From Plastoroseomonas arctica (GTDB lineage Bacteria > Pseudomonadota > Alphaproteobacteria > Acetobacterales > Acetobacteraceae): 64,000 nucleotides of DNA. The notes under the pieces were generated by a model. That model saw nothing but the letters and a program-made list of their open reading frames with translations. It made no database searches and had not been told where the DNA came from. The stretch covers positions 105,581 to 169,580 of the forward strand of contig NZ_JAAEDH010000008.1 in NCBI RefSeq assembly GCF_018128965.1. The letters run 5' to 3'. Below, one piece after another: positions 1 to 8,297 of the stretch; within the stretch, counting starts at the first letter, position 1; each line of letters opens with the position of its first letter. Both the position numbers and the translations under genes were made by a program.

Positions 1-1226
1 GCGTGATCCATCCCTTCATCGGCGAAGGCATCCCCCTGGACGCGCTGCGGGAGATGACCGCGCGCGCCTATTCCGGCTTCGGGCACCCCGCCATCGCGCC
101 GCTGGTGCAGCTCGACACCAGCGCCTTCGCGCTGGAGCTGTTCCACGGCCCGACGCTCGCCTTCAAGGACATGGCCATGCAGCTGCTCGGGCTGCTGTTC
201 GACCATGTCCTGGCCAAGCGCGGGCAGCGGGTGACGATCGTGGGCGCGACCTCCGGCGACACCGGTTCGGCAGCCATCGAGGCCTGTCGCGACCGTGCGG
301 CCATCGACATGGTCATCCTACACCCCGAGGGCCGCACCTCCGACGTGCAGCGCCGCCAGATGACAACGGTGCGCGCCGAGAACGTGCGTAACATCGCAGT
401 CCAGGGCAGCTTCGATGATTGCCAGGACCTGGTGAAGGCGATGTTCGCCGACGCGCCCTTCCGCGAGGAGATGCACCTCTCCGCCGTCAACTCGATCAAC
501 TGGGCGCGGATCGCGGCGCAGATCCCCTACTACGCCTATGCGGCGCTGGCTCTCGGCGCACCGGACCGCGAGGTGGCGGTCGCCGTCCCCACCGGCAATT
601 TCGGCAACGTCCTGGCGGCCTGGGCGGCGCGGCGCATGGGCCTGCCGATCGCGCGCTTCATCGTCGCGGCCAACCGCAACGACATCCTCGCGCGCTTCCT
701 GGCCGCCAACGACATGAGCGCGCGGGAGGTCGAGCCCTCGCTCTCGCCTTCGATGGACATCCAGGTCAGCTCCAATTTCGAGCGCCTCCTGTTCGAGCTG
801 CTCGGCCGCGACGCGCATGCGACCGCCGAGACGATGCAGCGCTTCCGCGCGGAGGGCCGCATGCCCGTCCCCGACGCCGCCTGGCGCGAGGCCACCGCGT
901 TCTTCACCGGCTTCACGCTGGATGACCCCGGCACGCTGGGCGAGATCCGGCGGCTCTGGGTGGAATGCGGCTACCTGGCCGACCCGCACACCGCGATCGG
1001 GACGGCGGCCGCGCGATCGCTGGCACCTCCGGGCATGCCCACCATCATCGCGGCCACGGCGCACCCCGCGAAATTCCCCGATGCGGTGGAGCGCGCGACA
1101 GGCATCCGCCCCCCTCTGCCCGCGCGCCTCGCCGACCTATATGAGCGGGAGGAGCGCTACACCGTTCTCCCGAACGATTTGGCCTCCATCGAAGCCGCTG
1201 TGCGCGCCCATGCGCGCCGCAACTGA
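1..1226 (+). CDS. thrC: Threonine synthase, 5' end cut by window
   Basis: PLP-dependent enzyme that converts O-phosphohomoserine to threonine, the last step of threonine synthesis in the cytoplasm. The visible part is 408 codons. It carries the PLP-lysine motif PTLAFKD near visible residue 51-56, followed by the GATSGDTG phosphate-binding segment and the GNFGN motif, all typical of the long bacterial threonine synthase. The frame is open to the first base and the family usually has about 50-60 more N-terminal residues, so the GTG at base 3 is probably an internal codon. An M16 peptidase gene follows after 10 bp, an arrangement often seen in alphaproteobacteria (recalled). Confidence 0.95.
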   Translation, partial: VIHPFIGEGIPLDALREMTARAYSGFGHPAIAPLVQLDTSAFALELFHGPTLAFKDMAMQLLGLLFDHVLAKRGQRVTIVGATSGDTGSAAIEACRDRAAIDMVILHPEGRTSDVQRRQMTTVRAENVRNIAVQGSFDDCQDLVKAMFADAPFREEMHLSAVNSINWARIAAQIPYYAYAALALGAPDREVAVAVPTGNFGNVLAAWAARRMGLPIARFIVAANRNDILARFLAANDMSAREVEPSLSPSMDIQVSSNFERLLFELLGRDAHATAETMQRFRAEGRMPVPDAAWREATAFFTGFTLDDPGTLGEIRRLWVECGYLADPHTAIGTAAARSLAPPGMPTIIAATAHPAKFPDAVERATGIRPPLPARLADLYEREERYTVLPNDLASIEAAVRAHARRN

Positions 1227-1236
1227 GAGTCCCCGC

Positions 1237-2502
1237 ATGTCCGACACGATCCGCCTGACCACCCTGCCCAATGGCCTGACCGTGGTCAGCGAGACCATGC
1301 CGCGCGTGGAGACCATCTCCTTTGGCGCCTATGTCGGCGCCGGCACGCGCAACGAGGACGCGCCGGAGAACGGCGTATCCCACTTCCTCGAACACATGGC
1401 CTTCAAGGGCACGACGAAGCGCGACGCCTCGGCCATCGCGCGCGAGATCGAGAATGTCGGCGGCCACCTCAACGCCTACACAGCGCGCGAAAGCACCGCC
1501 TACTACTGCAAGGTGCTGAAGGAAGACCTCGGCCTCGCCGCCGACATCATCGGCGACATTCTCACCCACTCCACCTTCGCCCCCGAGGAGATCGAGCGCG
1601 AGCGCGGCGTGATCCTGCAGGAGATCGGCCAGGCGAACGACACGCCCGACGACATCGTCTTCGATCATTTCCAGGACACCGCCTACCCGTCCCAGCCGAT
1701 GGGCCGCCCTGTGCTCGGCACCGAGGAGAGCGTGGGCGCGATGTCACGCGAGACGCTCACCGCCTACATGACGCGGCACTACGGCCCGCACCGCATGGTG
1801 GTCTCAGCCGCCGGCGCGCTGGAGCACGAGCCGCTGGTCGATCTCGTGCGAATGCATTTCGCAGACCTGCCCGCGGTCGCCCCGCCGCTGCCCGAAGCGG
1901 CGCGCTACGAAGGCGGCGAGTTCCGCGAGGAGCGCGACCTCGACCAGGTGCATATCGTCCTGGGATTTCCCTCCGTCGCCTACGGCCACGACCTCTACTA
2001 TCCCACGCAACTGCTCTCTACCCTGCTTGGCGGCGGGATGTCGTCTCGCCTGTTCCAGGAAATCCGCGAGAAGCGCGGGCTGGTCTACTCGGTCTATTCC
2101 TTCGCCACGCCCTTCCGCGATTCCGGCATGATCCAGATCTACGCCGGCACCGGCGAGAAGGAAGCCGCCGAACTCATGCCGGTGACGCTGGAGGAACTGC
2201 TGCGCGTCCAGAAGGACGTCACCGACGACGAGCTCCAGCGAGCCAAGGCGCAGCTCCGCGCCTCGCTCCTCATGTCGCTCGAATCCACCGGCAGCCGCGC
2301 CGAACAGATGGCGCGCCAGCTCCAGATCCACGGCCGCATCATCCCCACCGGCGAAACCACGGCGAAGATCGCGGCCGTCACAATCGCGCAAGTCCAGGAA
2401 GCCGCAGCCCTGGCCTTCCGCGGCCGCCCGACGCTCGCCACCATGGGACCGGCCGACAAGGTGCCCGGACTGGCAGCGATCGCGGAAACATTGGCGGCGT
2501 GA
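1237..2502 (+). CDS. M16 family zinc metallopeptidase (mitochondrial-processing-peptidase-like)
   Basis: Predicted 421-residue zinc protease of the M16B/pitrilysin group. The inverted zinc motif HxxEH is seen as HFLEH at residues 49-53, with the downstream glutamate region (ESTAYY) about 70 residues later. The C-terminal half contains GGGMSSRLFQEIREKRGLVYS, the Arg-Tyr motif typical of the bacterial homologues of the mitochondrial processing peptidase. There is no signal peptide, so a cytoplasmic location is likely. The ATG at 1237 starts 10 bp after the thrC stop and gives the family-typical N-terminus ending in LPNGL; co-transcription with thrC is likely. The exact substrate is not predictable from sequence. 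Confidence 0.93.
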   Translation: MSDTIRLTTLPNGLTVVSETMPRVETISFGAYVGAGTRNEDAPENGVSHFLEHMAFKGTTKRDASAIAREIENVGGHLNAYTARESTAYYCKVLKEDLGLAADIIGDILTHSTFAPEEIERERGVILQEIGQANDTPDDIVFDHFQDTAYPSQPMGRPVLGTEESVGAMSRETLTAYMTRHYGPHRMVVSAAGALEHEPLVDLVRMHFADLPAVAPPLPEAARYEGGEFREERDLDQVHIVLGFPSVAYGHDLYYPTQLLSTLLGGGMSSRLFQEIREKRGLVYSVYSFATPFRDSGMIQIYAGTGEKEAAELMPVTLEELLRVQKDVTDDELQRAKAQLRASLLMSLESTGSRAEQMARQLQIHGRIIPTGETTAKIAAVTIAQVQEAAALAFRGRPTLATMGPADKVPGLAAIAETLAA

Positions 2503-2509
2503 AGGGACT

Positions 2510-2639
2510 CTCGGGGAGGGCGCTGTCCTCCCCGGACCCCACCCGTCAGGATCGTGTCGATCCTGGGCGTCCATGAGTTGGTTCTTGGGTTTGGGAACGG
2601 GTTCTCGCCGAAGGGGGGCAGCGCCCCCCGGGGCGTCCC
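2510..2639 (+). repeat. GC-rich composite palindromic element, copy B1
   Basis: Between the convergent M16 peptidase and AHSA1 genes. It contains a hairpin CGGGGAGG/CCTCCCCG followed by GGACCCC, then AGGATCG-TGT-CGATCCT, then a segment ending GTTCTCGCCG, and a last hairpin of GGGGGGC/GCGCCCCCC type. The same order of parts with about 70% identity is found, on the opposite strand, at 53621-53726. Probably an extragenic repeat that also ends transcription; there is no coding potential. Confidence 0.7.
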
Positions 2640-3101
2640 TCACCCCTCGGCTTCGGCCAGCGCAGCCAGCTGTGCCACCACCGTCCCCCATCCTTCCCGG
2701 AAGCCCATTGCTTCGTGCTTCTTCATGCTTTCCTCGTCCCAATGGCGCGCACCGGCACGGTAGAAGGTGCCGCCATCTTTCGGCGTGAGGGTGGCAAAGC
2801 CGACCATGAAGGCCGGCGATTGCGGGATCCAGCCCACGGTGAAGGCATCGGTGAAGACGATGCTGCGGTTCGGGATCACTTCGAGGAACACGCCGTCCAT
2901 CGGCGATGTCTCGGTGCCGTCGGGCCCGCTCATCACCAGGCAGGAGCGGCCGCCCGGCCGGAAGTCCTGCTCGATGATGCGGGTTTTCCAGGGTTTCGGG
3001 GCGAACCATTCCTCGGTGCGTTGCGTCCACACCTTGAAGACGCTTTCCGGCGAGGCGTTGATCTGGCGCTCGATGGCGAGTTCGAATTGCGGCTGGGTCA
3101 T
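2640..3101 (-). CDS. SRPBCC/AHSA1-type START domain protein
   Basis: 153-residue protein of the AHSA1 (Aha1 C-terminal-like) branch of the START/SRPBCC superfamily, which form a hydrophobic ligand cavity. The N-terminus reads ERQINASPESVFKVWT and is followed by EEWFAPKPW, the FRPGG turn and the GWGTVV C-terminal helix, all usual for the family. The ATG at 3101 overlaps the stop of the upstream VOC gene in an ATGA, so the frame upstream of it is not needed. It is the last gene of the operon led by the TetR regulator at 4384-5007. The ligand is unknown. Confidence 0.88.
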   Translation of the reverse strand: MTQPQFELAIERQINASPESVFKVWTQRTEEWFAPKPWKTRIIEQDFRPGGRSCLVMSGPDGTETSPMDGVFLEVIPNRSIVFTDAFTVGWIPQSPAFMVGFATLTPKDGGTFYRAGARHWDEESMKKHEAMGFREGWGTVVAQLAALAEAEG

Positions 3102-3589
3102 GCGTCGTCTCCGTCTGCCGCCGCGCGGATTGCGGCGAGGTTGAGCTTGGTCTGCGTCATCATGGTCCGCATCGCGCGCGCGGCGCGGGCCGGGTCGGGG
3201 TCGGCGATGAGCGCACCGAGCCCGTCGGGGACCACCTGCCAGGAGACGCCGAAGCGGTCCTTCAGCCAGCCGCACTGCACGGGCTTGCCGCCCATGGCAG
3301 TCAGCGCGGACCAGTAGTGGTCCACTTCGCTTGCATCTCTGCAGGCGATGGACAGCGAGATGGCCTCGCTGTGCGGATACTGCGGCCCGCCATTGAGCGC
3401 CTGGAAGCGCTGCCCGGCGAGGCTGAACTCCACCATCAGCGCGGTGCCCTCGGGGAACGGCGCGCCGGCGCCGTAGCGCGAGATGGCGGTGATGGCGGCG
3501 TCGGGAAACACCGAAACGTAGAAGCCCGCCGCGGCTTCCGCCTCGCCGTTGAACCACAGGCAGGGGGCGATGGTCGGGACCTGTGCCAC
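3098..3589 (-). CDS. VOC superfamily protein, PhnB-like
   Basis: 163-residue protein related to PhnB / 3-demethylubiquinone-9 3-methyltransferase-like VOC proteins. Visible marks are PCLWFNGEAEAAAGFYVSVFP at the N-terminus (beta-alpha-beta of the VOC fold), FQALNGGPQ, EAISLSI and the GVSWQVVP strand. The stop of the upstream VOC gene lies at 3594-3596, and a GTG at 3589 preceded by a GAGG-containing stretch gives the family N-terminus, so I chose this start. It overlaps the AHSA1 gene by 4 bp. In spite of the common database name it is unlikely to be a methyltransferase; the function is unknown. Confidence 0.85.
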   Translation of the reverse strand: MAQVPTIAPCLWFNGEAEAAAGFYVSVFPDAAITAISRYGAGAPFPEGTALMVEFSLAGQRFQALNGGPQYPHSEAISLSIACRDASEVDHYWSALTAMGGKPVQCGWLKDRFGVSWQVVPDGLGALIADPDPARAARAMRTMMTQTKLNLAAIRAAADGDDA

Positions 3590-3593
3590 CGCC

Positions 3594-4370
3594 TCAGCCC
3601 TGCGGCCCGACCAGGGCGAACATTGCGCCCTGGGGGTCGCGTGCCTGGATGATCCATTGCCCGCCGGGCACCTCGTGCGGCCCCATGAGCACGCTCCCGC
3701 CGGCGGTCTCCAGGCGGGTCTTCGCGGCGGCGATGCTGTCCACGTGGAAGTAGTAGAGCCAGGCCGGGCGCGGCAGGCTGGGGTTGTTGAACATGGCGCC
3801 CATCGCCTCGTTCTCGCCCTCGTCGCGGACCAGCTGGTAGGTGCCCATCGGTCCCATGTCGAGCGCCTGGTCCTCGGTCCAGCCGAAGTTGGTGCGGTAG
3901 AATTCGAACGCCGATTTCCAGTCGGTGGAGTGCAGCTCGTTCCAGCCGCCATGGCCGACCTGGCCGCGGGCGAAGGGCGGGACGGCACCGGGGGGCATTT
4001 CGCCCTCGGGCGCCATCACGTAGAGGACGGCGCCCTGCGGATCCGCGACGAGCGCCATGCGGCCGACACCGGGCAGCGTTACAGCGGGCATCACCTCGGC
4101 GCCACCCATGCTGGTCATCCTGGCGATCGTGGCGTCGACATCGGCGACCCGGACATAGCCGAGCCAGCCGGGCTTCATGCCTGGGCCATCCTTGCCGGGG
4201 GGCGTCGCCATCAGCCCGCCGACGGCGTTCTCGCCAGCCTTCCAGAACCGGTAATCCATGCCGGGCTGGCCGCTGGGCTGCACCGTCCAGCCGACGACCT
4301 CGCCATAGAAGCGGCCGGCAGCGTCGACGTCGTCGGTGAGCAATTCGTACCAGATGAAGGGGCTTGCCAT
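3594..4370 (-). CDS. Two-domain glyoxalase/VOC family protein
   Basis: 258-residue protein with two tandem VOC domains, roughly residues 4-118 and 135-257. Each domain has the WYEL/WNEL beta strand and a FYGEVVGW/FYRTNFGW helix-strand motif, as in proteins annotated glyoxalase or 27 kDa antigen Cfp30B. It could act on reactive carbonyls, but the family is broad and substrate cannot be read from sequence. It starts 13 bp after the TetR gene ends and is followed by the PhnB-like gene, so the four genes form one transcript. The ATG at 4370 fits the family N-terminus (MASPFIWYEL). Confidence 0.87.
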   Translation of the reverse strand: MASPFIWYELLTDDVDAAGRFYGEVVGWTVQPSGQPGMDYRFWKAGENAVGGLMATPPGKDGPGMKPGWLGYVRVADVDATIARMTSMGGAEVMPAVTLPGVGRMALVADPQGAVLYVMAPEGEMPPGAVPPFARGQVGHGGWNELHSTDWKSAFEFYRTNFGWTEDQALDMGPMGTYQLVRDEGENEAMGAMFNNPSLPRPAWLYYFHVDSIAAAKTRLETAGGSVLMGPHEVPGGQWIIQARDPQGAMFALVGPQG

Positions 4371-4383
4371 GGATGTCCTCCTG

Positions 4384-5007
4384 TCAGCGTTGCGCCGCTC
4401 CGAACAGCAGCGTGATGTAGCGCCGCAGATGCGCGACGCTCTCGGCCGCGACGGCGACATCGTCGCGCGCCTTGGCAAGGATGAAGGCGCCCTGCAGCAC
4501 CGCCTGGGTGTGGCGCGCGAGCGAGGCCGCGGAGACGCCGGCGACGCCATGCTGCGCCATCGCGAGTGCGATATCGGCTTCCAGCGTCTCGGCATGGCCG
4601 AAGATGGAGCGCGCGCAGGCGTCGCGGATGGCCGGGCTGGAGGCGTAGTTCTCCTGCACCATGGTGCCGACCAGGCAGGTGTAGTCCTCAAGCTTGCCGG
4701 CCAGGAGTTCGCCGCGGAAATCGATGTAGGCGAGCACGCGGGGGAGCGGGTCGGCGTGGTCGTGGTAGGGCGCGGTGGCGAACAGCGCGCCGGTCAGCGC
4801 GGACCAATGCTCGGCGGCGGCGACGCCCAGCGCCTCCTTGGACGCGAAGTGATGGAAGAAGGCGCCCTTGGTCACGCCCGCCGCGGCGCAGAGCGCATCG
4901 ACCGAGGTCGCGGAAAATCCCTGCTGCCGGATGAGACCGAGCGCGGCCTGCAGCAGCCGGGCCTTGGCGCTGGGGAGGCTGGTGGCGGGGCTCGGCGTCT
5001 GATCCAT
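4384..5007 (-). CDS. TetR/AcrR family transcriptional repressor
   Basis: 207-residue regulator. The helix-turn-helix is at about residues 27-55 (FSATSVDALCAAAGVTKGAFFHHFASKEAL), and the C-terminal ligand domain contains YTCLVGTMVQE with a cysteine around residue 110. A cysteine in this position and the CLVG sequence recall NemR-like sensors of electrophiles, but the match is only suggestive. It is the first gene of an operon with two VOC proteins and an AHSA1 protein. A strong promoter with an operator in its spacer lies directly upstream (5014-5042), so it probably represses its own operon. The transcript may be leaderless because the -10 box ends only 6 bp before the ATG. Confidence 0.9.
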   Translation of the reverse strand: MDQTPSPATSLPSAKARLLQAALGLIRQQGFSATSVDALCAAAGVTKGAFFHHFASKEALGVAAAEHWSALTGALFATAPYHDHADPLPRVLAYIDFRGELLAGKLEDYTCLVGTMVQENYASSPAIRDACARSIFGHAETLEADIALAMAQHGVAGVSAASLARHTQAVLQGAFILAKARDDVAVAAESVAHLRRYITLLFGAAQR

Positions 5008-5013
5008 GGGCTA

Positions 5014-5042
5014 ACATTAGACCGACCGGTTGGTATGGTCAA
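5014..5042 (-). promoter_or_regulatory. Promoter and TetR-type operator of the VOC operon
   Basis: On the minus strand a TTGACC -35 box (5037-5042), a 17-bp spacer and a TAATGT -10 box (5014-5019) are seen, ending 6 bp before the ATG. The spacer holds the imperfect palindrome ACCGACCGGTTGGT (5021-5034; 12 of 14 bases symmetric on the plus strand), and with flanks it starts TAGACCGACCGGT, matching the left part of the NemR box (TAGACC-N4-GGTCTA) as I recall it. A repressor bound here would block the promoter. Confidence 0.72.
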
Positions 5043-5166
5043 CCCTGGACATCGTGCCGCGGCGGCACATCTTCGTGCTAGCCTTCCGCGCGTGCCGCGG
5101 TGAGGCCACGCCGACAGGAGCGTTTCTGGTGAGTATGAATACGCGTGACGACGGGGAGTGCGGCCG

Positions 5167-6492
5167 ATGAGCCATCTCGAAACGCTGGACAGCCTCATCG
5201 CAGCCGCGCGCCGGGCGGGCGCGGACAGTGCCGATGCGTTGCTGGTGAAGAACGCCTCGCTCTCCGTCTCCCGCCGCCTGGGCAAGATCGAGCAGCTGGA
5301 GCGCGCCGAGGGGTTCGACATCGGCCTGCGCGTCTTCATCGGCCAGCGCCAGGCGGTGATCTCCTCGACCGACGCCGATCCGCGCGGCTTCGAGAAGCTC
5401 GCCGAGCGCGCCGTCGCCATGGCGCGGGTGGTGCCGGAGGATAACTTCGCGGGCCTCGCGGACACCGCCAGCTTCACCTTCCCCGATCTCGACCTCGCCG
5501 ATGCCGAGGAGCCCGCCGCCGAGGCGCTGCTCGCCCGCGCCGCGCTGATCGAGGAAGCCGCACTCTCCGTCCCGGGCATTACCAACAGCGAGGGCGGCGA
5601 GGCGAGCTGGTCGCGCACCGAGATCGCACTCGTCGCCTCGAACGGTTTTGCCGGCGGCTACACCCGATCCTCGCACAGCACCGGCATCTCGGTCGTGGCC
5701 GGGCAGGGCACCGCGATGGAGCGCGACTGGGAACATTCCTTCACCGTCCACCTCGCGGACCTCGAGGACGCGGCCACGCTGGGCCGGCGCGCTGCCGAGC
5801 AGGCCGTGGCCCGCCTCAACCCGCGCCGGCCGGCGACCGCGCGCATCCCGGTGATCTTCGCCCCGCGCGTGTCCGGCTCCCTGCTCGGGCACCTCGCTGG
5901 CGCGATCAACGGTGCCTCGGTCGCCCGTGGCACCTCCTTCCTCAAGGACAGCATGGGCAAGGCGGTCGTCGCGCGCGGCCTGACCGTGCGCGACGACCCG
6001 CACCGACCGCGCGGCCTCCGCTCCCGCCCCTTCGATGGCGAGGGCCAGCCGGGTGCGGCCCGAGCGGTGGTCGAGGATGGCGTGCTCACCACCTGGGTGT
6101 TGGACGCGCGCAGCGCCCGCCAACTGGGCCTCGCCAGCACCGGCCATGCGAGCCGCGGCACCGGCGGGCCGCCGGGGCCATCGACCACCAATTTCTGGCT
6201 CGAGCCTGGCCATGTGACGCCGGCGGAACTCATGGGCGACATCGTCGAGGGGCTCTATGTCACCGACCTGATCGGCATGGGGGTCAACGGCGTGACTGGC
6301 GACTACAGCCGCGGCGCCGCCGGCTTCATGATCCGCCATGGCGAGCTGGCGGAGCCGGTCAGCGAGATCACCATCGCCGGCCGCCTGCAGGACATCTTCC
6401 TGCACATGGCGCCGGCCAACGACCTCACCTTCCGCCGCGGCACCGACGCGCCCACCATCCGCGTCGACGGCCTGACCCTGGCGGGCTCGTGA
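5167..6492 (+). CDS. pmbA: TldD/PmbA family protein, PmbA subunit
   Basis: 441-residue protein of the PmbA (TldE) type, the partner of TldD in a cytoplasmic zinc protease that in E. coli matures microcin B17 and degrades CcdA. Visible are the N-terminal LLVKNASLSVSRRLGKIEQLERAE segment, GISVVAGQGTAMERDWE, and the C-terminal GHASRGTGGPPGPSTTNFWLEPG and GVNGVTGDYSRGAAGFMI blocks that are diagnostic of PmbA. It lacks HExxH, as expected because zinc is carried by TldD; tldD is not in the window. A GTG at 5158 in the same frame is an alternative start; ATG 5167 was chosen because GGGGAG lies 8 bp upstream. Confidence 0.93.
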   Translation: MSHLETLDSLIAAARRAGADSADALLVKNASLSVSRRLGKIEQLERAEGFDIGLRVFIGQRQAVISSTDADPRGFEKLAERAVAMARVVPEDNFAGLADTASFTFPDLDLADAEEPAAEALLARAALIEEAALSVPGITNSEGGEASWSRTEIALVASNGFAGGYTRSSHSTGISVVAGQGTAMERDWEHSFTVHLADLEDAATLGRRAAEQAVARLNPRRPATARIPVIFAPRVSGSLLGHLAGAINGASVARGTSFLKDSMGKAVVARGLTVRDDPHRPRGLRSRPFDGEGQPGAARAVVEDGVLTTWVLDARSARQLGLASTGHASRGTGGPPGPSTTNFWLEPGHVTPAELMGDIVEGLYVTDLIGMGVNGVTGDYSRGAAGFMIRHGELAEPVSEITIAGRLQDIFLHMAPANDLTFRRGTDAPTIRVDGLTLAGS

Positions 6493-6851
6493 AGGCCATC
6501 CTCGCCGAGGCGGTGGCCGCGCTCGCCGCCCTCGCCGAAGGCCGCGCCGGCGATGCCAAGGCGACGGCGCAACTCGCCATTGCCACCGCGATCCAGATCC
6601 CCGACCTGCTCGATGCCGGGCTGCTGCGCCCCGGCGACCTCGACGACGAGGCGCTGGCCGCGATGGCCGTCGTCATCGACGCCGCCGGCGCCTTCGAGGA
6701 GGAGGAAGAAACGCTTGTCGAATTCGTGGCCGAGCTGGAGGCGGACGACGTGAAGAACATCGCCGCCGCCGCGCGCCCGTGGGCCGCCGCCGTCTATGCC
6801 GATATGGTCCCGCCGGGTGCCAAGACAGGACACTCGCAATCGGGCGCGTGA
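6489..6851 (+). CDS. Small acidic protein of unknown function
   Basis: 120-residue protein that I do not recognise. It starts with GTG in a GTGA overlap with the pmbA stop, so it is translationally coupled. The sequence is alanine-rich and helical, with an acidic stretch FEEEEETLVEFVAELEADD near residues 68-86. There is no signal peptide, membrane segment or cysteine. Codon pattern matches the neighbours. Its constant link to pmbA could be tested in related genomes; a role as accessory to PmbA is only a guess. Confidence 0.75.
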   Translation: MKAILAEAVAALAALAEGRAGDAKATAQLAIATAIQIPDLLDAGLLRPGDLDDEALAAMAVVIDAAGAFEEEEETLVEFVAELEADDVKNIAAAARPWAAAVYADMVPPGAKTGHSQSGA

Positions 6852-6899
6852 TAACCTATATTCTCCGTAATGTTTTCCCGAACCGGAGAAACCGCTTCC

Positions 6900-7865
6900 A
6901 TGCCCCGCAACCGCCCCGCACTTCTCGCTGCCGCCCTGGCCGCAGGCCTGATGGCGCTGGCCCCGACCCTGGCTGACGCCCGTGTCGGAGGCGGCTCCTC
7001 CTCCGGCAGCCGCGGCAGCCGCACGCAATCGGCACCCGCCCCGACACAGACCGCGCCCAGCGCGGCACAGCCGATGCAGCGCACGCAGCAGCCGAGCAAC
7101 CCCTCGGTCGGCTCCACCGCGCCGGCTGCCGCCGGTGCCGCCGCAGCGGCGCGTCCTTCCGCCTCGCGCGGCTTCATGGGAGGGCTGATGGGCGGCCTGC
7201 TCGGTGCGGGCCTGATCGGCGTGCTGTTCGGCGCCGGTCTCATGGGTGGCCTGGGTGGCTTCGCCTCCATCCTGGGCCTGCTCTTCCAGGTCGCGCTGGT
7301 CGTCGGCGTGATCTGGCTGGTGATGCGGCTGTTCCGCGGCCGCCGCCAGCAGCCGGCCTATGCCGCGGCCGGCGTCGGTGACGGTGCCACCGGCTATGCC
7401 CGCCAGGCCCAGATGCCGATGAGCGGCTCGGCCGGCCCGGCCACGGTTGCGACCATGCCGTTCAACCCGACGCCTGCCGATTTTCAGGCCTTCGAGCAGC
7501 TGCTCAAGGGCGTGAACGCGGCCTGGAGCGCGCGCGACATGGCCTCGCTCAACCGCCTCGCCACGCCGGAGATGGTCGGCTACTTCAACGATGACTACGC
7601 CGCGCTCGACGCGCGCGGCTGGCGCAACGAGACACGCGACCTGACCTTCGACCAGGGCGACCTGTCCGAGGCCTGGAACGAGGGTGGCCGCGACTACGCG
7701 TCCGTCGCGATGAAGTTCTCCATGGTCGATGTCACCCGCCGCGTCGCCGACAATGCGGTCGTCGAGGGCGACCCGAACCGCCGCACGACGGCGACCGAGA
7801 TCTGGACCTTCGTGCGCCCGCGTGGCGCGGCCTGGCAGCTCTCGGCGATCCAGCAGGCCGCCTGA
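6900..7865 (+). CDS. Tim44-like domain membrane protein
   Basis: 321-residue protein with an N-terminal signal sequence (residues 1-25, ending ADA), a Ser/Gly/Gln/Pro-rich linker to about residue 90, two closely spaced hydrophobic segments (GGLLGAGLIGVLFGAGLMGG and ASILGLLFQVALVVGVIWLVM, about residues 95-143) and a C-terminal Tim44 domain (about 185-320). The Tim44 part shows ADFQAFEQLLKGVNAAWSARD and the WTFVRP strand. Start ATG 6900 has GGAG 11 bp upstream; an in-frame ATG at 6870 would spoil the signal peptide. An intrinsic terminator follows. Membrane-anchored Tim44-like proteins in bacteria have poorly known roles. A second Tim44-like gene is at 26181. Confidence 0.88.
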   Translation: MPRNRPALLAAALAAGLMALAPTLADARVGGGSSSGSRGSRTQSAPAPTQTAPSAAQPMQRTQQPSNPSVGSTAPAAAGAAAAARPSASRGFMGGLMGGLLGAGLIGVLFGAGLMGGLGGFASILGLLFQVALVVGVIWLVMRLFRGRRQQPAYAAAGVGDGATGYARQAQMPMSGSAGPATVATMPFNPTPADFQAFEQLLKGVNAAWSARDMASLNRLATPEMVGYFNDDYAALDARGWRNETRDLTFDQGDLSEAWNEGGRDYASVAMKFSMVDVTRRVADNAVVEGDPNRRTTATEIWTFVRPRGAAWQLSAIQQAA

Positions 7866-7892
7866 TCCGCACCACACCGGCGGAGGAATCGA

Positions 7893-7924
7893 GGGCCTCA
7901 CAGCAATGTGGGGCCCTTTTTACG
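7893..7924 (+). terminator. Intrinsic terminator after Tim44-like gene
   Basis: A 10-bp stem GGGCCTCACA / TGTGGGGCCC (one G-U pair) with a GCAA tetraloop is followed by TTTTTACG. It lies 28 bp after the stop at 7865 and clearly ends this transcript. Confidence 0.9.
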
Positions 7925-8005
7925 TGCGGCGTCCCCAAATATGGCGCAACCATGGCGATGCGATGGCGTCTCTGCCGTATTCGCCCCAAGTTCGGGAGTG
8001 CACAC

Positions 8006-8188
8006 ATGACCTCCGTTTCCACCCTGGCCGCCATAGCCGCCAGCACCGCCGTCGCAGGTTTCGCGACGGTCGGGTCCGTGCTGTTCGGCCTTCAGGCGGC
8101 GCCGGCAATGCTTGCTGCGCCGGTCCTGGGGCTGCTGTCTCTCGGTACCGGGCTCGGTGCAGCGACGCTGGCGATGCGCGGCCATTGA
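8006..8188 (+). CDS. Small two-helix membrane protein, unknown
   Basis: 60-residue hydrophobic protein that I do not recognise. Two predicted membrane helices cover about residues 5-26 and 30-54, with a short RGH tail. ATG 8006 has GGGAG about 8 bp upstream; an in-frame ATG at 7952 would add 18 basic residues (MAMRWRLCRIRPKFGSAH) and is less likely. It stands alone between an intrinsic terminator and a 10-bp hairpin, so it seems to be a single-gene unit. Whether it is made needs proteomic or ribosome data. Confidence 0.55.
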   Translation: MTSVSTLAAIAASTAVAGFATVGSVLFGLQAAPAMLAAPVLGLLSLGTGLGAATLAMRGH

Positions 8189-8200
8189 TCGGCTGATCTG

Positions 8201-8225
8201 CCGCGGCGCAGGCCATGCGCCGCGG
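8201..8225. repeat. Perfect 10-bp inverted repeat (hairpin)
   Basis: CCGCGGCGCA and TGCGCCGCGG flank a 5-base loop, 12 bp after the small membrane protein. There is no T-run after it, so it may be a Rho-linked or stabilising hairpin rather than a classical terminator. Confidence 0.6.
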
Positions 8226-8297
8226 GTAGCACTGGCGCGCGGTCGCTCGGGCCGACACGCACTGGTAACGGTGCCGCCCGGGCCCTAATCTCCACGC

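Noticed and set aside
3736..3751. parS-like GTCCACGTGGAAG
   Set aside because: It lies inside a VOC gene, has several mismatches to the parS consensus and is far from parAB.
5054..5069. Hairpin GTGCCGCGGCGGCAC upstream of pmbA
   Set aside because: Short, without T-run or clear position relative to a promoter; likely by chance in GC-rich DNA.
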